From Vermamoeba vermiformis (lineage: Eukaryota > Tubulinea > Echinamoebida), in the NCBI GenBank assembly GCA_045837725.1, contig JBEWZL010000006.1, forward strand, positions 186,001 to 250,000: a stretch of 64,000 bases of DNA. Direction: 5' to 3'. The translations under genes were made by a program, and so were the position numbers. The notes under the pieces were generated by a model. It was not told the DNA's origin. It saw nothing but the letters and a program-made list of their open reading frames with translations, and made no database searches. Below, piece by piece: positions 8,771 through 20,226 of the stretch. Positions within the stretch are counted from its first letter, which is position 1, and each line of letters starts with the position of its first letter.

Positions 8771-11700
8771 TTAAGTCACGACTAACATGAATAACAATAA
8801 TGATGACGCCGCGTTAACCGTCGCACTACTAACTTGACCACCAGGCTGATTATTATTATCACTCGGACTGTTGCTCGATGGTGTTGGTGATCTAACGTAA
8901 TCGCTGCATTGTAGTTCATGAACGGAATCGCTGCACCCGCTGCCACTGCCATTGCAAACACCGCATTTGTCAATACGTCCTAAGAAATGACATGCTATTA
9001 GTTATTGACTTAAATTAATCAAAAAGTTAAAATAAATAGCATGCGTACCGGTGGATCCATCGCAGCCAATAGGAGTCTTGGTGTAAGTCGGATAAGGCGT
9101 GCAAGGATAATCTGTGCCAAGTTTGTCGCCTACCGCTACTATCTTAAAAGTCTCACAGCCTTCAGTACTGCAAAAATCATATTGATTTCTCGCATATTTG
9201 GCAACAGCTGTTGAAAAAAAATTGTCAGATCACATCCAAGAACTTAAAAAAAGAATTTGAGCGGCGGGACTGGTGATTGCGAAGGTACACTGTAGTTTTT
9301 ACGCCACAGTGGGGGGTTAGTCGACTCTTTCAGTGAACAAGCTATTCACTGAACGAGTCAAACAGCGAAGTATGGTAATAAACTTTCAAAGGATCATTAT
9401 TTGATAATTTCAAGGGGGGGACAAACATGAAGTATCGCTATGATCCCGTACAATGAGCACAATACCAACGCACCAACGCGGAACTGATCCAGTCACCGCA
9501 TCTGCGTAAGAATGATTTCTCAATGCCATGCACCTTTTTCTCGCCGAAATCAATATAATAGCGATAACGTAATTATATTCACTATTAATCGTACGCCGAT
9601 TTGTTATGGTGCAGTTTCTAACAATTTTCTGACCTTCCAATATTTGCAGACCACAAATTGAACAAACAAGCTTACCTTTGAAGAAAATCAACCCATTCGT
9701 AGAGTCAAAGTAATATACACTGCCATCAGAGTCATCGACTTCTTGAATAGAGTTCACCGAAGTTAAGGTAGTAACTTGCGATCCGACCGACTTTGTAACG
9801 GTGAAAGTCGATGGTGGATAACAAACACCTATTTAACAATATTATTAACAAAAATGAATAATATATGATGCCTTAATATGCTAATTATTCATAACGTACC
9901 TATTCTCGCCCAATCATTTTGATCCCAGTTGGTTAATTGGAACGACAGAGCTGGTGGAGTTGGATGCTTAAATTTGATAGTGTAGCTCTTAGTAAGCATA
10001 ACCAACGGTTGGAATCTAATTCTAGGAGGAGCTATATATAGTATTATTGTTAGCTGGCTCGTCCTCAATATTTTCGGAATCGGATGTAGTAAAACGTACC
10101 GGAATATGGAGGCGTTCCCATCAGTTCAAGATCGTAATCTGGGTACTCATCTCTCGTCATAGAAAATAATATGCTACTGGCTGTACTACTCTCCGCTGTC
10201 ATCGTTAAGCCATTGAAGTTTGTCGCATCCGGATCTTCGTTGGTAATGTACAGCTGACCAAACTTCTCTTTGCACACTTGTGCCTCCCATTGAGGTCGTG
10301 CATAGCAATTGTAAGACGTAAAGAAGGGATTATTACGCACAACATTACTATTAGCAATGCCTGTTAGGCTGCCGTCGAGATCCCAAATGGTCGGATTTTT
10401 ATCGCCGTCGAGCGAGTTGACGTCAAACCAGGGCTGACCTATAGCAATCTATTAGACTCATATTATACAGATGTATTATAGGTCTCACCTTCTAGTCCGT
10501 GATAAAGTCTACGGCTATCATCGTAAAACTTAAGGTCAGTGACGTAGCTCGAAGTAGCTGCTTGCCAATTATTCAGCAAAAAATTTCCAAAAGCACTCGC
10601 GTTATTTCGTTCATCGACCAGGAAGCCTTTAAATCCTAAATGTTCCAATCTTAAAGGTCCATCATAGAATTCAAAGCCTCTCAGTGGCCAGTTCGTATAC
10701 TCGTTTGGCATTGTTCGTTCGAGGACCGGATCCCAAGTTGCCTCGTCCATTTTCTGGCCATAATTCGCCGTTTTTCCGACGAACAATCCGCCACTAATTG
10801 CTTGATGTGATCCATAATCATTGGGCATTTCACTGTCACAGTATTAAAAAAAAATTTGCATTGATTATCCTCTAGCTTACCCGTCACTTGCAAGAGTCAA
10901 GCCAATAGCGTTATCAGCAAAAACACCGTTCTCGAACCAAATATCACCTCCTCTTGCCCATGCGCCTCTATGACCGTTCTTATAGCCAATGTAACCTTTC
11001 ACCATAGCCGGTGCTCGTGCCTGAAACCTAGTTAGGGACAAATCATATTCGCCACTTTTTAACTTACGCTATCTCTGTTTTTGTAGTCAACACGAGGGTT
11101 GTATCTAATGTACGGAAATTTTCCGAGTCTTTGCGTTGGATCTTGTGGTGTTGGGTCGTCAGCGTTGATTCCGTCTTCAAAGAACAGTCCATTTTCTTTG
11201 TTCGAATGCGACGTGTTGTTCTCGAACTTAGCCAGGGCTGTCAACGACGGATTTATTCCCAATTGGATGCCTAGTGTTTCAGAATCACCCGTGGGACGTT
11301 CCGGGAAAATGTACCAAATGCCAACAAACTCGGATCCAGCGGCAACATTGTTCGTGAGAATGTTATTTGGATTAGTCATCCAATAAGTAGACAGTGCCAG
11401 GCATTCTGTGCAGCTTGGATTTGGATACTGAGGATTTGCCATTGCCGTACACGTGGCGCAATTACGATCGGTCGGGAGGACTGTTCCAAACCGCGTCAAA
11501 ATTGCCAAATTTCCGTCGATCACATTGCGCATTTCAATGCCATCTTCAAGGAACATGCAGTGGCCTAAATGATCGAACGCCGCATTGTCTTGTACTAACA
11601 ATCCATTGGTCCTAATCAAATATTAGCACTCCGTCATGTGAAGCTGTGTGCAAATTATTGTAGACTTACTGATGCATAGTGATACATCGGGACAAAGAGC

Positions 11701-13552
11701 GATGAATCGAACATTTCTTCACGTAAGTTGGCTCTGAATAACCACCGAGCTCGTCAACATCACCGCACAAATGGAAGTGAACGGGATAACTGCACAAATA
11801 AACTATCAACATCAAATATTTGTGTATTCTCGAGTATAAATGTGGCTCGTACCTTCCAAGAATTTGTTGTCCCATTTTGTAAAACTCGACGCCTTCAATA
11901 TGCACGTTCTTGAATCCCATCATAGCCTTCATATGACCGCCAAACAAATCAATGTCGCCAGGAATATACGCACATTCAGTCATTCCGTAGCAATGATCTT
12001 CAACTTCACCGCGAATCACAATGTTGCGCGTCAAAAGTCCCACTTCACCTCGCTCATCCACGCAATCGGTGATTTCTCCCCAGTGCATGTACTTTGGCTG
12101 AGCTGATAATTTGACTTGTTTGGACGTGCACTCGGGACACTCAATCAAAGTAGCTTCTTCCGATTGATATGGACTGAAATCAGTCGAGGCCAGCACAATC
12201 TAAAGAAGGTACATTAGCAAATGCTAAACCAATAAATTTGTAAATTATGAAGGTACCTTGTCGCCAGCCTTCCAAGAAACATCGTCCAATAAATTGATAA
12301 TGACTGTATCGACAAAGATTTGACTTTCAATTTTAATAAATAGGCCGTCATTAGCACCACCAGATTGCACGCCAACGTGAAAAACGGATCCGTCACCTAA
12401 AGAAATTTTTTAGCCATTTCTAGCTATTCGTTTCATTCAATACTTACTTAGTGTGAAATTTCGGGTAATAAACTCGCTTGGACCGTTGCCAGCAGCGCTG
12501 TAACTTTCAACAGCAGTGCCTCCCTTGACACCGATAATCGCATACGAGTCTCTGTAATCGCGACTGCTTATCTTAGTGGCACCCCAAGCTTGCATAGTTG
12601 CAAAGTATTGGCTTGACATTACGCTGTTGAAGTTTGTGGCATCGTAAACAGCTGCGGCCATAATTGTTCCGCTGGCTTGTGCATTCATGAAATTGATAAA
12701 CTCGGTCTCAACATCACTTCCAAGAATAAAATCGAATACTTTCTTAGCGATTTTAGCGCCATTTTGATCGAATACTGAATAAAAATAGTGTTAACCAAAA
12801 AAGGAAATACATTTTCAGAGAACGGGGAATGCTTCAGAATCCACGACTTACAAACCACGTTTAAACCACGATCCATAGGCGTAGTAATATTAACAGCACC
12901 ATTACTAACGCTTGAATGTACCGTCTTGGTCAATTTAGTCCACGAAGGCGACGGATCTTTTCCGTGCAGCTCGAGTGTACCTCCTTCAGATACACCCATA
13001 AATTTTCTTCCAAATCCATCAACATAAACTGCCTCGCCTATTTTTCCGATCAAAGTAATCGTTGCTTTACTTTCGAACTGGCAATCTTCGCTACCAATAT
13101 CAAGTCGACCTGTATTTAAATCATCATGTTAATATTTATTAATAATTGTATTATATTGTTAGACCCGAATATGTTTATGATATTTACCCGCAATAAGGAT
13201 GTAGCCTGTTCGAATTTCATAATTGCCAGCTGGAGACCAAACGAGTTGCCCGCCATTTTCAATAGTTATTGAGCCTAGATCCGGAGGAGAAGTGTCCAAT
13301 AATATTTTCTTGCCATTAGGAATGACCACATTAGCACCCGCTAGCAATTAATTAATTTATCTTCGTTGGATCCGAAAATTGTAAATAATTGCCTGCTGAC
13401 TTGTACATACCTGACGGAAGTATTCCTTGAGGCCATGTGTTGGAGTTACTCCACGGATCAAGTCCACTAATTAAATGAGGACATTCAGCGAGTACGGACC
13501 CAAATCCAACAACAGTTGCCAAGAAACTGACCAATAATGGCGTCAATTTCAT
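8771..13552 (-). CDS. Large secreted G8-domain protein (CEMIP/TMEM2/PKHD1-like), likely GPI-anchored
   Basis: About fourteen exons. The start ATG is at 13552 and gives a signal peptide (MKLTPLLVSFLATVVGFG). A G8-type beta region follows (NVVIPNGKKILLDTSPPDLG, then SITIENGGQLVW). Next come the conserved middle of the CEMIP/PKHD1L family (GLLTRNIVIRGEVEDHCYG, GGHMKAMMGF, YPVHFHLCGDVDE, SIHRSLSRCITMH) and right-handed beta-helix repeats (FLEDGIEMRNV, WYIFPERP). A Cys-rich end (CGVCNGSGSGC) and a Ser-rich hydrophobic tail (SSLLLFMLVVT) before the TAA at 8771 suggest a GPI anchor. In animals CEMIP and TMEM2 act in hyaluronan breakdown at or outside the cell surface; whether this protein acts on a glycan is inference. 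One intron, about 9215-9673, is unusually long and contains a strong hairpin. Confidence 0.85.
9323..9359. repeat. Perfect-looking intronic hairpin (15-bp arms, 7-nt loop)
   Basis: Arms 9323-9337 and 9345-9359 pair with one mismatch around the loop CAAGCTA. It lies in the longest intron of the G8 gene. Confidence 0.7.
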
Positions 13553-13711
13553 GTTAATGGCTAAATAATAAATATATAAGATGTGGTCTTAGCAAAAGAG
13601 AACTAATTAATGCAACTTTTGCCAACGAACGAATGTTCGGGAACGGTCCTCGGGAACAAAAATTAGAAATTTTTTTAGTCCATTGATATGCTTATAATTT
13701 AATAGAAAACC

Positions 13712-14730
13712 ATGTCTCCATATATTACCTTCGACTTGATATTCGTACCCGTGTTCTTTTTGTGGTATTTATTGCCTAAAGTGAGTTCTATCGATCTGCA
13801 ATTTCATCCGGTGACAACGATTGTTTGGATACTATGGATTCCTTTCCATATGTTCTTATTGATCTGGATTGTAAAATTAATATACGGAACACCAAAAGAA
13901 TCCGAACCCTCTCCCAAAGCAGAGAAGAAAAATACAGACAATAAAGCTGCCGTTGTTGTAGCGCAAGGTAATAATATATAAATTTTACCAATATTTACTA
14001 TAAGCATATTATTAATTTTTAAGATATTCTAATGAGAATACTAAATTTTAGTATCATAGTTAAAAATTCATTTCGTAACAGATCGAGTATCATGTCAATA
14101 CAAACGCTGTTAATTACCTGGCGATCATAAGAATATTATTAATAGCTTCGTTTTATAGGCACTTTGACTCGTACACTGCATTTGCTCACTGTGGGCACTA
14201 GTTTCATGTTGGTTAATGTAATGGGCCATTATTCATTCTTGCCTCAAGTTGGATACGGCCTCATTGCCCTTGGATTGATCTTTGTAAGTTATATGTAATA
14301 ATTAATATTGACAAATCTTCTACGGCTGTTTGGGACAAATTTCTGACACTTCACTTTTCGGATCAGATCGTTGTTGCTCGCTTGACTCTTGGAGCTCAAT
14401 GGAGAGGCAGACCTGAAATTAGATCTGACCACAAATTAATTATATCGGGGTATGTTAAATGAAATTAATAGCCGAGGTCTCGATTCTAATCCGATCTTCC
14501 GCAGAATCTACTCTGTAGTTCGTCATCCGATCTATTCAGGGTTAATATTCATGTCATTTGGCACTGCTATGGTTGCAGGTAGCTTAATATCGTACGTGAT
14601 GGCTTGGGTAACGACGCTCGCGTACTTGATCAAGTTGCAGACCGAAGAATCAATCCTCATCGCTCAATTTGGCAGACGATACGTTGAATATCAGAGAAGT
14701 ACTAGAGCTATCATTCCTTACTTTTTTTAA
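13712..14730 (+). CDS. ICMT/PEMT-like membrane methyltransferase
   Basis: Four exons (13712-13967, about 14159-14284, about 14367-14449, about 14504-14730) join in frame. The protein has four to five hydrophobic segments. It ends with the family signature: RHPIYSGLIFMSFGTAMVAG, a later double glutamate (TEESILIAQFG) and RRYVEYQ. This C-terminal pattern is that of isoprenylcysteine carboxyl methyltransferase and phospholipid methyltransferase-like proteins, which use SAM in the ER membrane. Whether it methylates prenylated proteins or a small lipid cannot be decided. It diverges from the G8 gene across 159 bp. Confidence 0.75.
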
Positions 14731-14752
14731 CCTGTATATATGAACCTATTCG

Positions 14753-14758
14753 AATAAA
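14753..14758 (+). promoter_or_regulatory. Polyadenylation signal AATAAA
   Basis: A canonical hexamer 23 bp after the methyltransferase stop codon. The next gene starts only about 115 bp further on. Confidence 0.55.
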
Positions 14759-14870
14759 ACTTTGACAAGAAAATTCGAAACATGAAATTTTGGGCTGTGG
14801 TCCGTGCTTTTTGTGTTATTTTTATGTAAATGTAACAACAACTATTCATGATGGCATAACAAGCATTAAT

Positions 14871-17800
14871 ATGGATGAAGTATTCACGCTAAATGATCAG
14901 GAGACGTCTGATCACTCAGAATTCGGGATCGCAGATGAAAAACACTCGATGGTCACCGAGTATCCAAATAATGGTATAATAATTATTTACGATTTTTTTA
15001 AAAATATTTAGCAATGCTATATCGCAAACCAAGGCGGATCGTAATTTAAAAATTGAAAAATAAATTCCGAATCGCTAAATTTGAGTTAATAGATCCGCTG
15101 AGCGAAAAATTACGATTGGTTGAAGAAGAAAATGAAAGGCTACGAAGTAATATGAAAAAATTAAAAAAGAGGATGATCCAAACGAGTCAAATGGTGCAGC
15201 TTTATACTAACGCTCAAGACCGTAATTATTTATGTTTATTTTTAATAATTATTCTTACTTATTAAAATCAGATCTGCAACAATCTGTGCAACGAGAATTC
15301 GAGGCCCAAAAACAGATCGAAGCACTGCGGCACCAAGTCGAAGAATTAATTGTCTTATCTCAACCCCAAGTCGAACGACTTTCAACACTCGAGAGTGAAA
15401 ACGAACGATTGAACACCCTCGTAGTAGAAAAGGACATCCAGATCAAGTCCAAAGAAGTACGAGAAAATAACCTTTATCGCATAATTAGATACATTATTTA
15501 ATATGATATTAATATTGGTATATTCTAGAGCCTTATCAATCAACTTAAAGCGGAGGCACTAAAAGCAGAAGAATTGGCGCAAATGGAAAAACACCTCGAG
15601 AACACTACGAAAGAAGCAGAAGTGCTCAAAAAAGAAATTAAACTCAAGTACGACAAAACACTTGCATATATTATATACACTATTAATATCTCGGGTACCA
15701 ATTGCAAATTCTAATTTTTTTGTCACAGAACGGTCCAGTACAGAAAATGGGCTGCAAAAACAGAAACGCTTGACGCGCAAATCAAAGAGGAACAAGCCAA
15801 AATAGCGGAGTTAGAAAAGATATTAGCGAATAGAAAAGAACCGAATGCGATTGAACGAGAGATATTACGCTTGCAATACAGCATTGAAGACCGAGATCGT
15901 GTCATTTGCGAGCGCGAACGCGAAATTTCAGTGAAAGCCGAAGAAATTGAACAGCTAAAGGTAACTTAATATTATTTATTTTCCGCCTAAAGATCTCGTA
16001 ATGACCTTGTTTTTGCAGTCTGAATTAGAACAAACTAAAATCTTGTTACACCAAGCGCAGGAAGAAGCGAAACAGAAGCAAGAAAACTATGAGATGAAAA
16101 TTATTCGCGTAAGTTATTCAAATGAAAATTCAATTTAATGGCTCTAAAAAAATTTTGATTAGCTCGAACAACGGTTGAAAGTGAAGCGACATGAGAATTC
16201 AACGCCTCATACAAACATTAATAATAATATTAATCACGAGGAAGATGTCCTTCAAATGCCTATTCACAAGCCTATTGAAGCACCAACTGAATTAGCCAAT
16301 CATTCCATGGATATTTCGAACCGTAATAGTTCCCTGATGGATGAAATTTTTGGATCCGATGTTATTATGGAAGATGAAACCAGCGATAACACCGAACAAC
16401 AAAATGAAAATTCAGTCGCTGAATTGAGTCCTGACAGCAGCACTCAAATGACTGACGTTACTGAAATTGTTGAGGAAGGAACAATAGCGCCGTCGAAAAA
16501 ACCTCGATCGACTCTCTCTAAACAACCCGATGAAACTGAAGCTGAACGTAAGTGCCACTTCATAATAGCATATAGAAATACTTAAATATCAACTTTGTTT
16601 TATTAGACGTGGAAAGAGTGGTGTCATCTTTTCTCGGCTTCACGCCGTTAAATCACACCTATTTGCAAGCGAGCAGACATTTGAAGAACTACACGAGCGA
16701 AGATATCGCGAAGACTCTCTTTCACGCACTTGAACAGAAAATTGAAACGTCGGATGATATTATTAACTACAAACGGACTCTTTTCTTGGCCTCGCATCTG
16801 ACCAAAGCTAAGGTATGATTACTGAGTTTACTCGTCACTCTTTACATATTAATGACTGTCCTATTTTAGCCTGGCTTCTTGGATATTTTAACCGAATTGA
16901 TCCATTCCGAAGTACTCGCAAATTTCAAATTGCAATTCAGGTCAGTAACGGACAATACTATTTTAAATCGAATAATAATTAATTTTTATTAGTGAGCTAT
17001 TCTTCAATATCGCAACAGTGACGCATCAATATCATTTTATCTACGAAATAGCGTTTAATTGGCTCGCTCAGCAATCGTCACTCGAAAACCCAACCATGTT
17101 GCGGCTCGCCGTTAAATTTTTGCCGCTGCCAAAGAGATTACTAGCAGATGAAAAGAATCAACATAGTGACGACAACGAGGACTTAACTGAATCTCTCTTT
17201 TGGACTCTTTGTATAATTGTATATAGAAACGAAATTGAGGACTTAAAGGACGAGGTAACTTTGCAAAAATTTACCGAGCTCGTGAAACTGAACCATTTTA
17301 TCGATAGATTTCCAAAAAAGGCAATCCCAAAGTAGAGATTGATGTCGATAAGGAAGAAGACGACACTATCTTCAAAATTTTAGAATTGATGGTCGAGCCA
17401 AGTTCAACGCAGTTTTATGCAATGGTTCTAGAATGCGTTATCAAGTTTGGCGGTCAACAGATCTTGTCGAAGATTTTGGCTAACGCGTGCAAACTGACCG
17501 AGACTAATGCCGATCCTGAAGTACAAAAGGCTTTTCATAGCATTTTGAAGACTATTTTAACGAAGAACACGTTCTTGTTCAAGTTTCATAGGAGTAAGTC
17601 ACATCCAGATCTTTTCGTCCGTTACACAAACTTAAATCGAATTATAATATCCAACTATACGTATCATATGCATCCATTATATAATTATTAATCATTTATC
17701 AATAGAACTGCCGTTTTGGTTGCAACTGATCGTGGCGCAAGTCCTGGTAGAAAATATTATCGACGCAGACGACAACTACGAAATATTTGTGCAACGATTA

Positions 17801-17905
17801 TCGCTTTGGCGCGAATTTTTAGACGAAGAACAAAAGAATAGCATTCCTGAAGAGCTGCTGAACTACTTGAACGTGGTCGAAAACTTTGTACAAAAGAAGT
17901 ACTGA
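14871..17905 (+). CDS. Long coiled-coil protein with a conserved helical C-terminal region; apparent -1 frameshift
   Basis: At least eleven exons. The start ATG at 14871 gives MDEVFTLNDQETSDHSEFG. A long heptad-rich coiled coil (EEENERLRSNMKKLKK, EREISVKAEEIEQLK) follows. An acidic Ser/Thr linker then leads to an alpha-helical domain (FLGFTPLNHTYLQASRHLKN, LRLAVKFLPLP, VLECVIKFGGQQ). I do not recognise the family. The layout loosely recalls little-elongation-complex subunit ICE1, but I would not assign it. The C-terminal domain is carried by two frames that meet at a run of six A. The frame up to 17335 is left at the heptamer A AAA AAG (17314-17320), and a -1 shift continues it with GNPKVEID to the stop at 17903-17905. 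No GT-AG intron explains the change. Confidence 0.65.
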
Positions 17906-18245
17906 ACAGAGTCGACTTGTATATAAACTGTTGAGTACTCAAAAGACCCTAAAAAGCTGGAGTATGCAGGAATTAAGGCCAATTGTTAATCGGAACCACA
18001 TCCTGATCCTGCTCGCTGCGATCTGCCCAATACTCTCGACTTTATCTTTACTCGACTTCAGGTCATCATTGCTAAGATAATATGCAGATTAATTTCATGG
18101 AGGGAGCGATATGGTTTGTGCGTAGTTAAATTTCAGTCGTTATTAATTTTTGAATTATTGACCACACTCCAAGGGTCATTTATTATTTACCAACCGAACC
18201 TATTATTGTACTTTTATTATAATTATTTATTTGTAACCGTAAACC
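17906..18245. other. Intergenic region
   Basis: 340 bp between the coiled-coil gene and Spg1, A/T rich. I see no gene, repeat or clear promoter motif. Confidence 0.5.
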
Positions 18246-19653
18246 ATGTCTGATAACGAAGAAAACAACAGCCAAGAAGAGATTCAAGACGAGAATCCGG
18301 AAGAGTCTCCAGCAAGCCAAGAAGAGCCTGAAGATAACGATGACGCAGCAGTAGAATCACGTGATAGAGTCGCTGAATTAAATGGCAGCCCCAGAGAACG
18401 CGCATCTTCGTTAGCTAAAAGAAGGATGAGCTCTCCTAACGTCAAGGAAGGTTTCCAAACTACAGAAGGTGAAGAAGGAGATGATGTAGGTGAGGAAGAA
18501 GACGAAGATACAATTGTCCTCAAAGTTGGAATGATTGGAGATTCGGCTATTGGTAAAACTTCGCTGATGGTGAAATACGTGGAAAATACATTCGATGAGG
18601 ATTATGTATCTACATTAGGTAACGATAATATTAGCATTATAATGATAATTGACGTTATTACAAATTAATTTTAATTGGAAGATTTTTATGACAATTTCAA
18701 TTCTCAAGACTAAATTTATTGAGCGGCTTATTAATACCCCTATTAATTATAATAAAATACTAGGTGTCAATTTCCTCGAGAAAGTAGTCGAAGTCAAGGA
18801 CACGAAAGTCACATTCAGCATTTGGGATTTGGGAGGTGCGTTGACGTTACATTGCAGTCTTAAGAACTCATAGCTTATTTAATAATATTACTTAGGTCAC
18901 AGAGAATTTCTTAATATGTTACCATTAGTTTGTAACGAAGCTGCTGCATTTTTATTTATGTTCGATCTGACTCGTCTCAACACATTAAACTCTTTGAAAG
19001 AATGGTACAGGCAAGCCCGTGGATTCAATAAGGTACGCTTTAATTAGCATAGTATATTTTTATTCTTAATTTATCGGATCTCGTTCGATAAGTGCGCAAC
19101 ATTTTTGTTTTCGAATGCTAGCTATATTTAGCAAAAATTAATATAGCTAATTATTTTTGTTATTTTTAGACTGCTATTCCTATTCTTATTGGTACAAAAT
19201 ACGATCAATTTGCAAACTTTGATTATGACACACAAGAAGAGATTACGGAAGCTGTAAGTAACACGCATATTAATATTTCAATTTGCAACGCATCGATTTT
19301 TACTAATGGACACGCCTTATTCAATATTACTATAGTATAATTGATACTACTATTATTGATATTTTTTAAATTGTTGAAAAAAGTACGGATCCGATCGCGA
19401 TCGGAAGTCAAATTTGAACAATGCCACCGAGTTACCATCCTATGATATTATAAGAATATCGTATAATAACACGCGTTCTATTATTTAGGCTCGTAAATTC
19501 GCTAAAGCAATGAACGCCCCGCTATTGTTCTGCAGCTCAAGTCATTCGATCAATGTACAAAAAATATTCAAAATTGTCATGGCCAAATGTTTCAATTTGA
19601 AGCTGAAGATTCCTAAAATTTCCAAAATTGGCGATCCTATCATCGAGTATTAA
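18246..19653 (+). CDS. spg1: Spg1/Tem1-family septation GTPase
   Basis: Six exons starting at ATG 18246 (AACCATG context). A roughly 90-residue acidic, Ser-rich N-terminal extension precedes a complete GTPase. Visible are the P-loop [19 protein letters not shown], switch [11 protein letters not shown]3 IWDLGG (the Gly-Gly of the Spg1/Tem1 group in place of Ala-Gly-Gln), [38 protein letters not shown] with KYD, and [16 protein letters not shown]. These match fungal Spg1/Tem1 almost block for block. In yeasts this GTPase triggers the septation/mitotic-exit network from the spindle pole; a role at the centrosome or in cytokinesis is a fair inference here. There is no C-terminal prenylation cysteine, as usual for this family. 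The long acidic N-terminus is the unusual part. Confidence 0.93.
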
Positions 19654-20226
19654 TATGTCAACGACCGGCCTGACTGAACGATTTTTTTTTGTAGCAAAGT
19701 AGATCAAGCTAAGGTTGGTCTACTTGCTTTGTAATTAATTAAACCACCCTTATTTATGCTAACACTATTCAATTGTTGTAAAACTAACAGCTAGTAAGCA
19801 CAGCTTGCTTCAATCAGTTCCGATGCGGGATAAGCTAATTATACCATTTTGTCGAATTTACTCACCGATACGATAAGACAACACCATGCGACTCTATCTT
19901 ATGGTCGCTCTTTGCAAAATTATTTTAATTCAACTGAAACAACGAAGCTTAAAACAAGTGATTCTCTCCGTCGATTTGTTTTTGTAAACGTTACTAGCTT
20001 CACGCAATCAACACTTATGACATCCGGGCAAGATCCAAGGCTGGGTAGCTCTGGTAGAGTCTAGTGCTAAGTGTAATGTTGCAAACGGATAAGATCAATG
20101 TTTACGTAGTCAGTGTTGATGATGAAATATCATGTTCTCGAAAAAATAACAGAAACTCTTTATTTTTACAGTTGAACGCTACAACGCACAATGAAACTTT
20201 GAAACTTAATTTGCAAACACGCAAGC
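19654..20226. other. Intergenic region
   Basis: 573 bp before the NT5C-like gene. One 71-codon frame (19849-20064, no ATG start) and short frames near 20064-20276 look like chance. They do not resemble known proteins and overlap the next start codon. Confidence 0.45.

Noticed and set aside
19849-20064. 71-codon frame upstream of the NT5C-like gene
   Set aside because: No ATG, no recognisable similarity, and it cannot be spliced convincingly to the next gene.
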